Source: Methyloprofundus sp.
GTDB lineage: Bacteria; Pseudomonadota; Gammaproteobacteria; Methylococcales; Methylomonadaceae
Direction: 5' to 3'
DNA length: 14,933 nucleotides
Assembly: GCA_013138555.1 (NCBI GenBank)
Contig: WTCN01000189.1
Location: 1-14,933 of the forward strand
Part shown: piece after piece, positions 1 to 6,168 of the stretch
How the letters are laid out: every line of letters begins with the position of its first letter
How positions within the stretch are numbered: the stretch's first letter is position 1
Position numbers and translations under genes: made by a program
The notes under the pieces: generated by a model
Told to the model about the DNA's origin: nothing
What the model saw: only the letters and a program-made list of their open reading frames with translations
The model's database searches: none

Positions 1-950
1 TTGCTAATCGTATGCTGCCCGTATGTTTCACCGCCTGAATAATGAGGCTTATCCCACTTGTCACGCATACGCATTGAGTCTCTAAATATACGGTCTATCT
101 GACTAGAATCTTTGGTATAAAACGCTAACAGATTGCATAAGGATAAATCATTACTGCTTTCATCGGTTGTTAGCCCATCACCATAATATAAAGCGTTAAA
201 CTTATCTTGGTTCTTTGCATTGCCAGCTATTTCAATGATTCGAGTATCATCAAAATTAATATCCACAGTATTTATTATTTGCACTAAATCCAACTGTGGA
301 TGCTTTTCTTTAAAGTGCATTTCATGCAATGTATCAAGTGCTGACTGTTGTTCCGTCAAATCTGTAACTGTTCCCTCAATATGGTGGCCTGTAATAGTCA
401 TATATCGAGGGCTTGTCCTATCATAAACCTCAAATAATTTATCATCAGTGCCTTTGCCTGTTTTTTGCGCTGCACCAATACAGAAAGCATGAAGCTTACC
501 GCTTGGTGATACTTCGCAATAAGTGCCACTGAATAAATCAATCATTTCCTGACTTTTTTTATGATTAACCAAATAATCAATGTCAATGGCACAAAAGTCT
601 GTCTCAGTAAAAACGAAACCAATACCTGAATATTCACTTTTTACATATTCAGCATAAACGGCATCAAATACCCCCCATGTGCTGGGGGTGTTAGATTTAG
701 CACGACCTCCATTGAGTGAGTATGGTACTTTTTTATCCTTACCATAGCTGCCGTCCTTTTTCTTATCACCTTTTTCAAGCTTCCACAGTACCCAGTGTGG
801 TGTGCGCTTGAGTGTGTTAGGGATTCCATCTTGGTTAACACTAAATGTTTCACCTGATAAAGGACATTTTCTGGATTGTGATGTGATAAAATTATCACTG
901 TCGATTGTTGGTGTTGCCTCTGTCGCGGGGGCATTGCTAATATTACTCAT
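1..950 (-). CDS. Primase-polymerase of a phage/satellite element (AEP-like), 3' end beyond window
   Basis: An open frame of 316 codons starts at ATG 950-948 and runs off the left edge without a stop, so the C-terminus is missing. The N-terminal half fits the archaeo-eukaryotic primase/NrS-1-type polymerase fold. A 'PHWVLWKLE' opening (residues 51-59) and 'TWGVFDA' (91-97) precede the metal-binding DxD of 'FCAIDIDY' (D123, D125). The S-x-G-K-x-H motif 'SPSGKLHAF' (148-156, H154) and 'EVYDRTSPRYMTITG' (174-188) follow. Residues 253-316 resemble the helical segment that follows such primases ('LSLCNLLAFYT', 'RIFRDSMRMRDKWD'). Known members make primers and often carry a C-terminal helicase; any helicase would lie outside the window. 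The start lies 3 bp past the stop of the AlpA-type gene, so the two are probably co-transcribed. It likely serves replication of the mobile element. The family call is firm; the exact subfamily is uncertain. Confidence 0.82.
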   Translation of the reverse strand, partial: MSNISNAPATEATPTIDSDNFITSQSRKCPLSGETFSVNQDGIPNTLKRTPHWVLWKLEKGDKKKDGSYGKDKKVPYSLNGGRAKSNTPSTWGVFDAVYAEYVKSEYSGIGFVFTETDFCAIDIDYLVNHKKSQEMIDLFSGTYCEVSPSGKLHAFCIGAAQKTGKGTDDKLFEVYDRTSPRYMTITGHHIEGTVTDLTEQQSALDTLHEMHFKEKHPQLDLVQIINTVDINFDDTRIIEIAGNAKNQDKFNALYYGDGLTTDESSNDLSLCNLLAFYTKDSSQIDRIFRDSMRMRDKWDKPHYSGGETYGQHTIS

Positions 951-953
951 GAC

Positions 954-1181
954 TTAACCTACCTCGACCGTATGCAAATTATTGTGTGTTGGCTCGGTAG
1001 TCAGGTTTTCTTCCAGCCATGCATCAATTTGATGCTGATACCACATCTTTTTAGAACCCAGATAAACTGGAGCGGGGAATGTGCTGTTCTTGGCTTTACG
1101 CCATAAGCTTGTATTTGATAAGCCAGTTTGATGTTTGACTTGTACCGTGGATATTAAATTACTGCGTTGCTGTTTTGGCAT
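954..1181 (-). CDS. AlpA-family phage regulator / excisionase-like DNA-binding protein
   Basis: A 75-aa protein with the compact MerR/AlpA-type winged helix-turn-helix: 'VKHQTGLSNTSLWRKAKN' (residues 15-32) is the helix-turn-helix, followed by 'FPAPVYLGSKKMWYQHQIDAWLEE' matching the wing and the 'W...I..W' helix typical of AlpA. Known AlpA proteins activate integrase/excision genes of P4-like elements, and in Gram-negative phage satellites they are the master activator. The start has a clear ribosome binding site (AGGTG, 6 nt from the ATG). It reads on the minus strand 3 bp ahead of the primase gene and is separated from the integrase-side gene by a terminator, so it probably has its own promoter in 1182-1324. 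The family is clear; whether it acts as activator or excisionase cannot be seen. Confidence 0.85.
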   Translation of the reverse strand: MPKQQRSNLISTVQVKHQTGLSNTSLWRKAKNSTFPAPVYLGSKKMWYQHQIDAWLEENLTTEPTHNNLHTVEVG

Positions 1182-1264
1182 TTAAAGCACCTATATTTCG
1201 TTAGTTGAAATTTGATGTGCTAATTAGAGCATTGATTTATATGTGGAATATATTGGTGAAATGG

Positions 1265-1292
1265 GTGATTAAACTAGTGATTTAATAATCAC
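1265..1292. promoter_or_regulatory. Inverted repeat upstream of the alpA-type gene, possible operator
   Basis: GTGATTA at 1265-1271 and TAATCAC at 1286-1292 form perfect 7-bp arms around a 14-bp AT-rich spacer. It lies about 85 bp upstream of the alpA-type start, between that gene and the terminator of the upstream transcript, where a promoter and operator are expected. I see no strong -35/-10 pair. The functional reading is inference. Confidence 0.3.
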
Positions 1293-1324
1293 GAGTTTTT
1301 TAGCGTTGATTTTTCTGGCTTGCA

Positions 1325-1348
1325 TAAAAAAGGGGATTTAAACCCCTT
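1325..1348 (-). terminator. Rho-independent terminator after the integrase/248-aa gene transcript
   Basis: Read on the minus strand, AAGGGG, a 7-nt loop and CCCCTT are followed directly by a run of T (1325-1329). The stem begins 24 bp after the stop of the 248-aa gene. It separates the int-side transcript from the alpA-primase transcript. Confidence 0.8.
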
Positions 1349-1371
1349 GTATTGAATTCACGATATTATTG

Positions 1372-2118
1372 TTATTTTCTTCTTCTGCCCGGCTTGCCAC
1401 GATATAGATTTGTATAGCTAACCCAATCTGGAAAACCTAAACTCCATAAGTCGTCTTTACCATCATCGGTTATACTTTTTCGCCTACCGGACAATGCAGC
1501 TTGAATTTCTTTTTTTATCATACTGGTAAGATCAGGACTTTCTTCTTTAAGCCAATTGATATAATCATCATCTCTCCTTTCATTTATTGGTTTATGAGTA
1601 TTTTTATGAATTTTTTTATCAACCTTGTTATCATCGCGTTTATCACAAACAATGCTGTCAGTATTAAGTGATACTGGCTTGTCTAAGCGAAAGAAAAAAC
1701 CCTCATTACAAGCATCAATATGGTTGCAAGGTAAGAAAATGTCAGTAGTGACTTCTTTTTCATATCTAAGTGTTAAGGCATCGTCCTCTTTAAGCTGAAA
1801 AACCCCTTGTACAAACGCTTCTTCTGGCTGGTAGTGAAGGATAGGTGTTGAATGTTCAATAGTCGTACCAAAAAGTCCAGTTACTTCTCGGTTTAAAACA
1901 ATACTATTTTCTATGACCGTGAATTTTGGAGGTGGGTTGCTGCTTAACCATTCCTCTCTATCTGCCTGATACTTTTCCCATTCAACTGGGTTTTCATGCC
2001 CCCTGCCTCTAGGAGTCGGGTATTCTTTATCCCATTGTTTCTTTGCCGCCACTCTTTCTGGACTATCCACATCGGGGAAATCAAACCAAAGACCTTGACC
2101 TTTACAATATATAAGCAT
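1372..2118 (-). CDS. Hypothetical protein in the integrase transcript
   Basis: A 248-aa protein that I do not recognise. It begins 2 bp after the integrase stop and ends just before a rho-independent terminator, so it is very likely the second gene of the integrase transcript. Visible features: a Trp- and Pro-rich N-terminal third ('WFDFPDVDSPE', 'PVEWEKYQADREEWL'), a beta-rich middle (about 65-150), then a charged linker full of Lys, Asp and His (about 156-185). The C-terminus is basic ('RGKPGRRRK'), preceded by 'LKEESPDLTSMIKKEIQAAL', which could be an amphipathic helix. There is no signal peptide or membrane segment. The composition suits a cytoplasmic, possibly nucleic-acid-binding protein, but that is a guess. 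Position suggests a role in integration or regulation of the element. Confidence 0.7.
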   Translation of the reverse strand: MLIYCKGQGLWFDFPDVDSPERVAAKKQWDKEYPTPRGRGHENPVEWEKYQADREEWLSSNPPPKFTVIENSIVLNREVTGLFGTTIEHSTPILHYQPEEAFVQGVFQLKEDDALTLRYEKEVTTDIFLPCNHIDACNEGFFFRLDKPVSLNTDSIVCDKRDDNKVDKKIHKNTHKPINERRDDDYINWLKEESPDLTSMIKKEIQAALSGRRKSITDDGKDDLWSLGFPDWVSYTNLYRGKPGRRRK

Positions 2119-2120
2119 AC

Positions 2121-3356
2121 TTATCCTGCCTTTCTAATATGAATAACCTTTTCTTGAGGGTTTACCTGTAACATTAAGAACTGCTCCCAGCGTTCTAGTG
2201 CTTCGCGCCTTTCATCCAAATAGGTGTTTTTGTTATAAACGGCATTAATTGCACCTAATGAATGGTTCAGGCATTTTTCGGCTATGTGTGGGGCAATGTT
2301 GAGCTTTTCTAAATGAGTGCGGATAGTTCGTCTAAAATCGTGTGGTCTGACTTGCTCAATGGTTAGTGCTCCACTCTCAAAAAACCTACGCATAGCACGG
2401 CCTAGTACCTTATCAGTCATCATGCCATTTCTACCTGCAAAGACATAAACAGGGTCTAAGCCTTGTAGTTCATTAATAAGTGTTACTACCTCATTTGTTA
2501 AAGGAACTGTCCATTCCTCCAGTGTTTTAGTGTCCTCTTTAGGAATGAACCACTCTTTCTTATTAAGGTCGATATTCTCCCATTTAGCCTTGATTAATTC
2601 GCCACTCCTAACGCCTGTAAGCATTAGCACCTTTAAACCATTTTTAACGGGTAGACTCATTTTAGGCGCGTTAGTAATGGCATCCCAAATAAGCTTAAAC
2701 TCGCTTACATCAAGCCACCTATCACGCTTAGCTAGGACAACACCTAAATCTTTTTTATCCAGACTGTAAGCAGGGGAGCGGTCAATATAGCCTTTGCCCT
2801 CAGCAAACTTAAATATCTGTTTTAAGTAGGCGGTCACTTTTCCAGCATGGGCAACCGCGCCACGTTCCACCACAATATCAATACACTTAGTTAGTGCGAC
2901 TGTACTTATGGTGCTAATATTTTTTGTACCTATTACTGGTTTTATATCATGCTCAATAACTTGTTGAACCACATCAGGCCTACGCAAGTGGGGGAGTATT
3001 CGTTTTTCGTAGAATACATCACATAATTCAGAAACGGTTTTAGGGGTGTTGCTGGCAGTGTTGTTTAAATCTCCAGCATCAAGTTTTATTTTTGCTGTTT
3101 CTAGTGCTTCACGGGCTTTTGATAAGGTTAGCTGGTCATCGCCACTACCATACCTGCCAAGAGTTAAACGTTTAAGTTTTTTAGTGTCTGGGTTACTGTA
3201 TAGCCAAACAAATGATTTTTTACCTGTAGTGCCTACACGCACTCTTAAGCCTGCACAGGCATTATCTGCTACTTCATATCGGCTCGTTTGTGGTTTTAGG
3301 TGTTTGATAAAGGCATCGGTTAAGCCTTTTTGAGGTGGTATAATCTTAGTTGTCAT
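2121..3356 (-). CDS. int: P4-type tyrosine integrase
   Basis: A site-specific recombinase of the P4 family, 411 aa from the chosen start. The order is: an N-terminal DUF4102 arm-binding domain ('LTDAFIKHLKP' to 'LTLGRYG' and 'LTLSKAREALETAK', residues 12-90), a SAM-like core-binding domain (about 108-210), and the catalytic domain. Catalytic residues are visible: R250 in 'LTGVRSGEL', H339 and R342 in 'PHDFRR', H365 in 'LNHSLG', and Y374 in 'AVYNKNTY'. Upstream ATG 3407 is possible, but ATG 3356 has GGAG at good spacing and begins 'MTTKIIPPQKGLT', the usual start for this family, so I use it. It integrates the element into a tRNA-like site; the tRNA 3'-end sequence about 300 bp upstream fits. 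The length is normal and the frame intact, so it is probably functional. Confidence 0.93.
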   Translation of the reverse strand: MTTKIIPPQKGLTDAFIKHLKPQTSRYEVADNACAGLRVRVGTTGKKSFVWLYSNPDTKKLKRLTLGRYGSGDDQLTLSKAREALETAKIKLDAGDLNNTASNTPKTVSELCDVFYEKRILPHLRRPDVVQQVIEHDIKPVIGTKNISTISTVALTKCIDIVVERGAVAHAGKVTAYLKQIFKFAEGKGYIDRSPAYSLDKKDLGVVLAKRDRWLDVSEFKLIWDAITNAPKMSLPVKNGLKVLMLTGVRSGELIKAKWENIDLNKKEWFIPKEDTKTLEEWTVPLTNEVVTLINELQGLDPVYVFAGRNGMMTDKVLGRAMRRFFESGALTIEQVRPHDFRRTIRTHLEKLNIAPHIAEKCLNHSLGAINAVYNKNTYLDERREALERWEQFLMLQVNPQEKVIHIRKAG

Positions 3357-3384
3357 TTTTGATACTCCAATATCATTAATGATT

Positions 3385-3420
3385 AAGCCTGATTGTGTTG
3401 GTCGCACGTCAGGCTTTTTT
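3385..3420 (+). terminator. Rho-independent terminator-like hairpin just upstream of int, plus-strand orientation
   Basis: AAGCCTGA (3385-3392) and TCAGGCTT (3409-3416) pair perfectly over 8 bp, and T continues to 3420. On the plus strand this is a good terminator, pointing into the antisense side of int, so it would stop transcription entering from the attachment-site side. On the minus strand it would form a hairpin in a long int leader. Confidence 0.6.
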
Positions 3421-3421
3421 G

Positions 3422-3506
3422 TGGCTAAAAATACAAATGGCTAAATCTCTGTATCAATGAATAAATCTTACTTTATGACTAATCTGTGGCTAAAATTCTG
3501 GCTAAA
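3422..3506. repeat. TGGCTAAA direct repeats, candidate integrase arm sites
   Basis: TGGCTAAA occurs at 3422-3429, 3438-3445, 3487-3494 and 3499-3506, all in one orientation, with a fifth copy at 3751-3758 beyond the tRNA-like core. The first pair is 16 bp apart and the second pair 12 bp apart. Several copies share a longer context (GTGGCTAAAA or CTGGCTAAAAA). P4-type integrases bind short arm-type repeats flanking the core site; the position between int and the core fits. Binding is inference. Confidence 0.5.
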
Positions 3507-3650
3507 AACAGGTATTGAAATTGGGTGAAATTGAATGATAATCCTTATTATCTAAATGAGCAACAAATATAGAAGATATAAGGCTTTAAAGGGTATTTTT
3601 GATACTGATTGAAACAGGGTGAAAAGTGCTATCGACACCTTGACATGGTA

Positions 3651-3684
3651 GGGGTCGGTGATTCGAATTCACTCGTGCCTACCA
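3651..3684 (+). other. tRNA 3'-end fragment, probable attachment site (attR) of the integrated element
   Basis: The sequence folds as the 3' part of a tRNA. It has a T-stem GGTGA (3657-3661), T-loop TTCGAAT (3662-3668), T-stem TCACT (3669-3673) and acceptor strand CGTGCCT (3674-3680), then A and CCA (3681-3684). No D-arm, anticodon arm or matching 5' acceptor (AGGCACG) lies upstream, so this is a fragment and not a tRNA gene. P4-type integrases target exactly this part of tRNA genes. With int just to the left and reading left, this would be the right boundary, and the intact tRNA should lie beyond the left edge. The normally invariant G53-C61 pair is A-T here, so the copy is slightly diverged. 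The tRNA identity cannot be read from this half. Confidence 0.6.
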
Positions 3685-3706
3685 TCTAAACTCCTGTTTA
3701 GATGGT
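3681..3706. repeat. Perfect 11-bp hairpin at the attachment site
   Basis: ACCATCTAAAC (3681-3691), loop TCCT, GTTTAGATGGT (3696-3706). The left arm begins with the last bases of the tRNA fragment. A second dyad, ATGGTAGG (3645-3652) and CCTACCAT (3678-3685), encloses the T-arm. No T-run follows on either strand, so it is not an obvious terminator. It could be a recombination-directing or single-strand fold. Confidence 0.55.
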
Positions 3707-3908
3707 AATTCCTGAAAGTTTAAATCAAGAAAATCTCTAAAAAACTGCTGTGGCTAAAAACTACTTTTGGGTAGGGTGGTTATTTTTACTCTAAATTCTA
3801 TCGGCACTCACTGCCAACGAAATATTTGTAGCTTCCTCCATAGTTCCTAAATAATCTCCCTTGCAACATTATCTGCACAGCGATCACCACGCTAATAGAA
3901 AACTACTT
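3707..3908. other. Gene-free stretch right of the attachment site
   Basis: About 200 bp with no supported gene. It holds the fifth TGGCTAAA copy (3751-3758) and short minus-strand reading stretches broken by stops. The end overlaps a small AT hairpin, AAAACTA/TAGTTTT, at the stop of the next gene (3899-3916), which may weakly terminate it. Confidence 0.4.
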
Positions 3909-4808
3909 TTAGTTTTGTAATTTCAAAAATACATAAAGGCAAGCAAAGGATATCCAGACTATAATACCAATAGTCGTATTTCCTGCTTTATAATTAACTG
4001 CATTATCAGTTTGTCCATTTTTTTTTGATATTGTTGTTTTTTCAATATCACTAATATTATCCAGAAGCTTCCCTCCGCACTCTCCACATTTAAGCCTTAT
4101 GTTGTGCTTAATGTACTCTGGTATTTTATTCTTACTTTTGCACATGGGACACAGCTTAATAATGGACTTAAACTCTTTAGGGCTTTCCATCTCAATAATC
4201 TTTTCAACAGTATTTATCTTGTCGAAAAGAGGAAAGCTACAATACATACAAACAGGTCTTTCATGGTATCTTATGTGCTCTGGAATTGTGTTAAATCTTC
4301 CGCATTTTTGACACTTTTTAGTAACTGGCTCAGGCTTGAGTCGATGTATATTAAATATTGTATTTTTACAAAAGCGGCAAATTAAGCCCTGTACATTGTA
4401 TTTAACATCATCAGCTTTGAATTCATTGTCTTTCAAACAATCGAGACAGTGAATAACTACAGTTGACCTTTCTTTGTGTGGATAAATTTCGATACTGTCA
4501 ATTTGTACGCGCTCTATTTCCTTAGTTGCGGTTGGTATGTCAACCTTAAAAAACTCTTTACCATGACTATAGCTCTTTAAATTTATATGTGCTTCCCGTT
4601 CAGCTTTGAACATATCGTCAAAAAAAGCATAGTATTCAACAATAAAGGGAGTTGGTACACCGGTAGAGCATAAATCTTTATCTTTTATTCGCTCCTCAGG
4701 AACACGACTTGTTCTACCAACTTTTACAATGCCTGGCATAGATACATTGCTTAAGATATAAACGAAACCTTTTTTGTTCTTAGGTGGGTAATCCTTTAGA
4801 GTGGCCAT
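3909..4808 (-). CDS. GIY-YIG (T5orf172-like) domain protein with three zinc ribbons and a C-terminal membrane helix
   Basis: A 299-aa protein with an unusual layout. Residues 13-98 are a GIY-YIG nuclease-type domain of the T5orf172/MUG113 kind: 'GFVYILS' (14-20) is the GIY strand, 'GIVKVGRT' (26-33) the YIG-like strand, R40 follows, and 'KAEREAH' (68-74) and 'GKEFFKVD' (83-90) are the later conserved helix and strand. Three CxxC...CxxC zinc ribbons follow: C121/C124 with C144/C147, C166/C169 with C187/C190, and C220/C223 with C241/C244. The last two repeat a shared 'IPE(H/Y)I' core. A hydrophobic segment (about 278-297, 'IGIIVWISFACLYVFL') ends the protein, so it may be a membrane-tethered nuclease-like or nucleic-acid-binding protein. 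No Shine-Dalgarno is obvious at ATG 4808. Its neighbours are mobile-element remnants. The domain call is good; activity and target are unknown. Confidence 0.8.
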   Translation of the reverse strand: MATLKDYPPKNKKGFVYILSNVSMPGIVKVGRTSRVPEERIKDKDLCSTGVPTPFIVEYYAFFDDMFKAEREAHINLKSYSHGKEFFKVDIPTATKEIERVQIDSIEIYPHKERSTVVIHCLDCLKDNEFKADDVKYNVQGLICRFCKNTIFNIHRLKPEPVTKKCQKCGRFNTIPEHIRYHERPVCMYCSFPLFDKINTVEKIIEMESPKEFKSIIKLCPMCKSKNKIPEYIKHNIRLKCGECGGKLLDNISDIEKTTISKKNGQTDNAVNYKAGNTTIGIIVWISFACLYVFLKLQN

Positions 4809-5154
4809 GGTTGCAATAAGCTATTTAAGTCCTAGAAATATACATTCAATGATAGTACATTCTCCTGTTATAACCATCATGCTCCCTGTTAGAGTTAAGT
4901 TTTATGTTTAAATCACCTGTTTTGTCTTTCTAGAAATAGATAGATAGTTTACTGAATATTGACTATTTTTACCTGTTCCACACCTTACCACTTTTCTATC
5001 AGTTCCCCCTTAACTCATTGAATAAATTAACCATTAACACTCACTTTTTGGTCAGTTTTATGGCTGCTTACCTTGCCCTATATATATGGGTTTTATATCG
5101 GTTCTCATCTTAGGGAAATCTTAGGGTAAAAATACCACTTGATACCATAGCTTT
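4809..5154. other. Gene-free AT-rich stretch
   Basis: No supported coding region on either strand; frames are short and broken. It probably contains the promoter of the GIY-YIG gene and decayed element sequence. There is a short direct repeat TTAGGG(A/T)AA at about 5110-5129. I see nothing else. Confidence 0.4.
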
Positions 5155-5280
5155 TTATTCAGAATTTAAAAGGGGGCAGGGGAAGTTTTTATCTTTTTTG
5201 GATAGTCGCCATAGTGTGGTTGATGACACACCAAATTGGTTGCAAAACTCTTTGCTGGCAATTATTTTTCTGGGGGGCAT
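5155..5280 (-). pseudogene. Truncated AlpA-like regulator (41 codons)
   Basis: ATG 5280 starts a 41-codon frame, 'MPPRKIIASKEFCNQFGVSSTTLWRL' onward, ending at TAA 5155-5157. 'FCNQFGVSSTTLWRLSKKDKNFPCP' aligns by eye with 'VKHQTGLSNTSLWRKAKNSTFPAP' of the intact AlpA-type protein at 954-1181, so the helix-turn-helix is present. The wing and the terminal W-rich helix are missing, replaced by 'LLNSE' and a stop. A good ribosome binding site (TTGAGGTT, about 7 nt from the ATG) shows this was once a real start. I read it as a decayed second copy of the element regulator; a tiny functional HTH peptide is less likely. Confidence 0.6.
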
Positions 5281-5366
5281 TGATATAACCTCAATTTCAA
5301 TTAATTAAGGTTAGTTATTTTAAGCATGACACTAGGAAATTAAACAAATAATTTTTTGACAAGAAA

Positions 5367-5398
5367 ATAAACACGGATAAACACAAAATAACGTGTTT
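5367..5398. repeat. ATAAACAC tandem repeat with inverted AAACACG/CGTGTTT arms
   Basis: ATAAACAC occurs at 5367-5374 and 5377-5384, one helical turn apart. AAACACG (5369-5375) and CGTGTTT (5392-5398) form an inverted pair. It lies upstream of the truncated AlpA-like start, where an operator or iteron-like binding site is expected. Function is inferred from position only. Confidence 0.4.
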
Positions 5399-5429
5399 TA
5401 AACATAAGCATTTAGGCAATGATTGCCTT

Positions 5430-6021
5430 TTATTTAAAAGCTATGGATTCTGTCTTATGTTGTTTAAAATAGTCTGATAAATACAATGCTGGTTTGTGTA
5501 ATAAGCCAAAATCAGCAAAATATAAAGCTATCATTAGACGGCCTAACTGGCCGTTCCCATCTAAAAAGGGGTGGATAGTTTCAAACTGATAATGAGCAAT
5601 AGCCGCCTTTATTAAGTGTGGAACCTGAATTTCTTCATTATGGATAAATTTTTCAAAGTCACTCATAAGCTCAATAACTTCGTCCTGGTGCGGTGGAACA
5701 AATGCAGCATGTTTTAGGCTAACGCCAATCCAGTTTTGACTATTACGAAATTCTCCAGGGAGTTTACTTTCTCCACGCACACCTTGCATCACGGCTAGAC
5801 TGTGTTGCTTCTTTTGTAATGTGCATACGGATAAAAAAATCTACATCAGGCACTAATTGAGAAAATGCGTTAAGTTCTCCTAATGCCCTGTCAGCTTCAC
5901 TTAGTAAAGCCTGTATTTCGTTATCAGAAATCCCCCAACTGTGGTTAATTGTTGTAGGAGAAAAGCTTTTATACTGATATTGCTGTTTGTATTGTCCAGC
6001 AATGAAATTATCTAAGTTCAT
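5430..6021 (-). pseudogene. Fic-family protein, broken by an internal deletion and C-terminal loss
   Basis: Two overlapping frames together make an incomplete Fic protein. The first (start ATG 6021) gives the usual N-terminus, 'INHSWGISDNEIQALL', 'LGELNAFSQLVPDVDFFIRMH' and 'KEATQSSR'. It then loses homology after SSR and stops at 5764. The second (5792-5430) resumes with 'GVRGESKLPGEFRNSQNWIG' and carries the Fic motif as 'HPFLDGNGQLGR' (Arg replaced by Gln at the G-R position). It ends in 'YFKQHKTESIAFK', well short of the usual length. Compared with complete Fic proteins of this type (about 370 aa, from general knowledge), roughly 60-70 residues between 'SSR' and 'GVRGE' are gone, including the inhibitory S-x-x-x-E-G helix, and the C-terminal winged helix is missing. 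Non-function is likely. Confidence 0.8.
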
Positions 6022-6064
6022 GTTTATATCTAAAACTTACCTTAATTTGAATTTAAGAGCTTCT

Positions 6065-6143
6065 TTATGTCAGAAACTTATGCTTAATCTATTGGTTATG
6101 TCAAATAGTTTGCTATTTTTGATATAACGAGATTTTTATGTCA
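6065..6143. repeat. Three TTATGTCA direct repeats upstream of the broken fic gene
   Basis: TTATGTCA occurs at 6065-6072, 6096-6103 and 6136-6143; the last two extend to TTATGTCAAAT. An inverted relative (TTATATCA on the minus strand, about 6119-6126) lies between them. Spacings are 31 and 40 bp. They fill the gap between the two Fic genes, just upstream of the broken one, and look like a regulator-binding cluster. Confidence 0.4.
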
Positions 6144-6168
6144 AATTCAACCCTTTTTTATTGGCAAT

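Noticed and set aside
641..934. 97-aa minus-strand ORF
   Set aside because: It is a shadow frame of the primase-polymerase gene, whose own frame shows clear primase motifs and runs off the window edge.
3357..3407. Longer integrase start at ATG 3407
   Set aside because: The 17 extra residues lie in the leader, overlap the terminator-like hairpin, and lack family similarity; ATG 3356 has a better ribosome binding site and the typical N-terminus.
3600..3684. Complete tRNA gene
   Set aside because: Only the T-arm, acceptor strand and CCA are present; no anticodon arm, D-arm or matching 5' acceptor strand can be found upstream.
3780..3900. Possible degraded coding tail on the minus strand ('TMEEATNISLAVSADRI')
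   Set aside because: It is very short, bounded by stops, and not assignable to a family with confidence.
5367..5398. Iteron-type replication origin
   Set aside because: There are only two direct copies and no replication initiator gene beside them; an operator is as likely.
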